Position numbers and translations under genes: made by a program. DNA of 6,066 nt from Paenibacillus sp. UBA6285 (lineage in GTDB: Bacteria > Bacillota > Bacilli > Paenibacillales > Paenibacillaceae): assembly GCA_002438345.1 (NCBI GenBank), contig DJUJ01000095.1:33524-39589 (forward strand), read 5' to 3'. The notes under the pieces were generated by a model. It did no database searches. It was not told the DNA's origin and was given only the letters and a program-made list of their open reading frames with translations. Of the stretch, positions 5,567-6,066 are shown in pieces. Numbering within the stretch: the first letter of the stretch is position 1; each line of letters begins with the position of its first letter.

Positions 5567-6066
5567 TTATTGATCCTTGCAGACAATGCTCTCGATAGCT
5601 GACGCAAGCCGGTTCAGATCTGACTGCATATGAATTTCAGTTACGCAATAAAGAGCACATTGTCCCCACTGGGGATAAGCAGACGACAGATCTTTTCCTC
5701 CGAAAATCCCTTCTTCCAAAAGACACTTGTTAATCTCAGTAACAGACATTCCGGTCTCGTTGAAATCCAAGACAAATTCTTTGAAAAAGACTGTATCTTT
5801 GAATCGCAAAGAGACCCCCGGAATGGCACACAGCTTATCCGCCGCATATTGGGATTTCTGCATAATGGTCTCCCCTACTTCCTGCATACCCGCTGGTCCA
5901 AGCAGGGATAGATAGACTCCGGCGGTAATTCCCCACAGTGCTGTCTGTGTTCCTACCGACTCCTTCCCATTCTCCCGGAGGGCAAAGGACGTACGCTCAT
6001 AGGCCACATCGCCGAAGCCATACTCGCCTTCCACTTCTGTAGGAATAATACCGAACAGGCGGGACG
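5567..6066 (-). CDS. GcvPA-like subunit: divergent glycine dehydrogenase subunit 1 homologue, C-terminal part (5' end off the window)
   Basis: The frame is open from the window edge to TAA 5569-5567, giving the last 166 or so residues of a protein that in this family is about 450 long. The GTG at 6034 is an internal Val, since the frame continues upstream with SRLFGIIPTE, which corresponds to the family's PGRxVG segment. Further along, TALWGITAGVYLSLLGPAGMQEV matches the usual QALxALxxxxYLxxxGxxGLxEV, FFKEFVLDF matches FFNEFVV.F, and EEGIFGGKDL matches KKGIIGGYDL; CALYCVTEIH corresponds to the LVAVTE end segment. The near-invariant family stretch REQHIRREKATSNIC is not preserved: at 5936-5998 the protein reads ERTSFALRENGKESVGTQTAL instead, losing the His-Ile-Arg-Arg and Ser-Asn residues. 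It is the partner of the GcvPB-like gene, 23 bases downstream, with which it should form a heterotetramer. Whether it still handles glycine and a lipoyl carrier is open. Confidence 0.83.
   Translation of the reverse strand, partial: SRLFGIIPTEVEGEYGFGDVAYERTSFALRENGKESVGTQTALWGITAGVYLSLLGPAGMQEVGETIMQKSQYAADKLCAIPGVSLRFKDTVFFKEFVLDFNETGMSVTEINKCLLEEGIFGGKDLSSAYPQWGQCALYCVTEIHMQSDLNRLASAIESIVCKDQ

Noticed and set aside
1..6066. CRISPR array, tRNA, rRNA, insertion sequence or attachment site
   Set aside because: I saw no regularly spaced repeats, cloverleaf, transposase frame or flanking terminal repeats on either strand.

Overview
The window comes from a low-to-moderate-GC Gram-positive of the Bacillales, most likely Paenibacillus-like. 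The clues are strong AGGAGG-type ribosome binding sites, two TTG starts, a yojF-bshB2 pair (the deacetylase of bacillithiol synthesis and its usual partner), and a glycine-dehydrogenase-type P-protein split into two polypeptides. The genus is an inference. All six supported genes lie on the minus strand, so transcription runs from high to low coordinates; I found no convincing plus-strand gene.

Layout in the direction of transcription. (1) 6066-3984: the 3' part of a GcvPA-like gene, then a complete GcvPB-like gene 23 bases downstream, clearly one operon. Both are recognisable P-protein halves, but several motifs near-invariant in true glycine decarboxylase are replaced, so they may be a specialised PLP enzyme rather than the housekeeping glycine cleavage P-protein. 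(2) 3983-3790: a spacer with three consecutive inverted repeats. (3) 3789-2548: an MFS transporter of about 12 membrane segments. (4) 2547-2320: a spacer with a good sigma-A-type promoter, a terminator-like hairpin between that promoter and the next gene, and a 14-base perfect palindrome. (5) 2319-1298: yojF and bshB2, overlapping by one base (TAATG) and closed by a strong intrinsic terminator. (6) 1297-1121: a spacer with that terminator and a weak promoter candidate. (7) 1120-1: a small lipoprotein of unknown function and, 12 bases later, the start of a multi-pass GT-C/PIG-V-like glycosyltransferase that runs off the window.

Biologically there are three units. The yojF-bshB2 unit is conserved thiol-metabolism housekeeping. 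The lipoprotein-glycosyltransferase unit looks like cell-envelope work of unknown specificity. The most interesting unit is the divergent P-protein pair followed by an MFS transporter: if this is an accessory or biosynthetic locus, the enzyme could decarboxylate or rearrange an amino-acid-like substrate and the transporter could move a product. That link is inference; the genes upstream of position 6066 would decide it.
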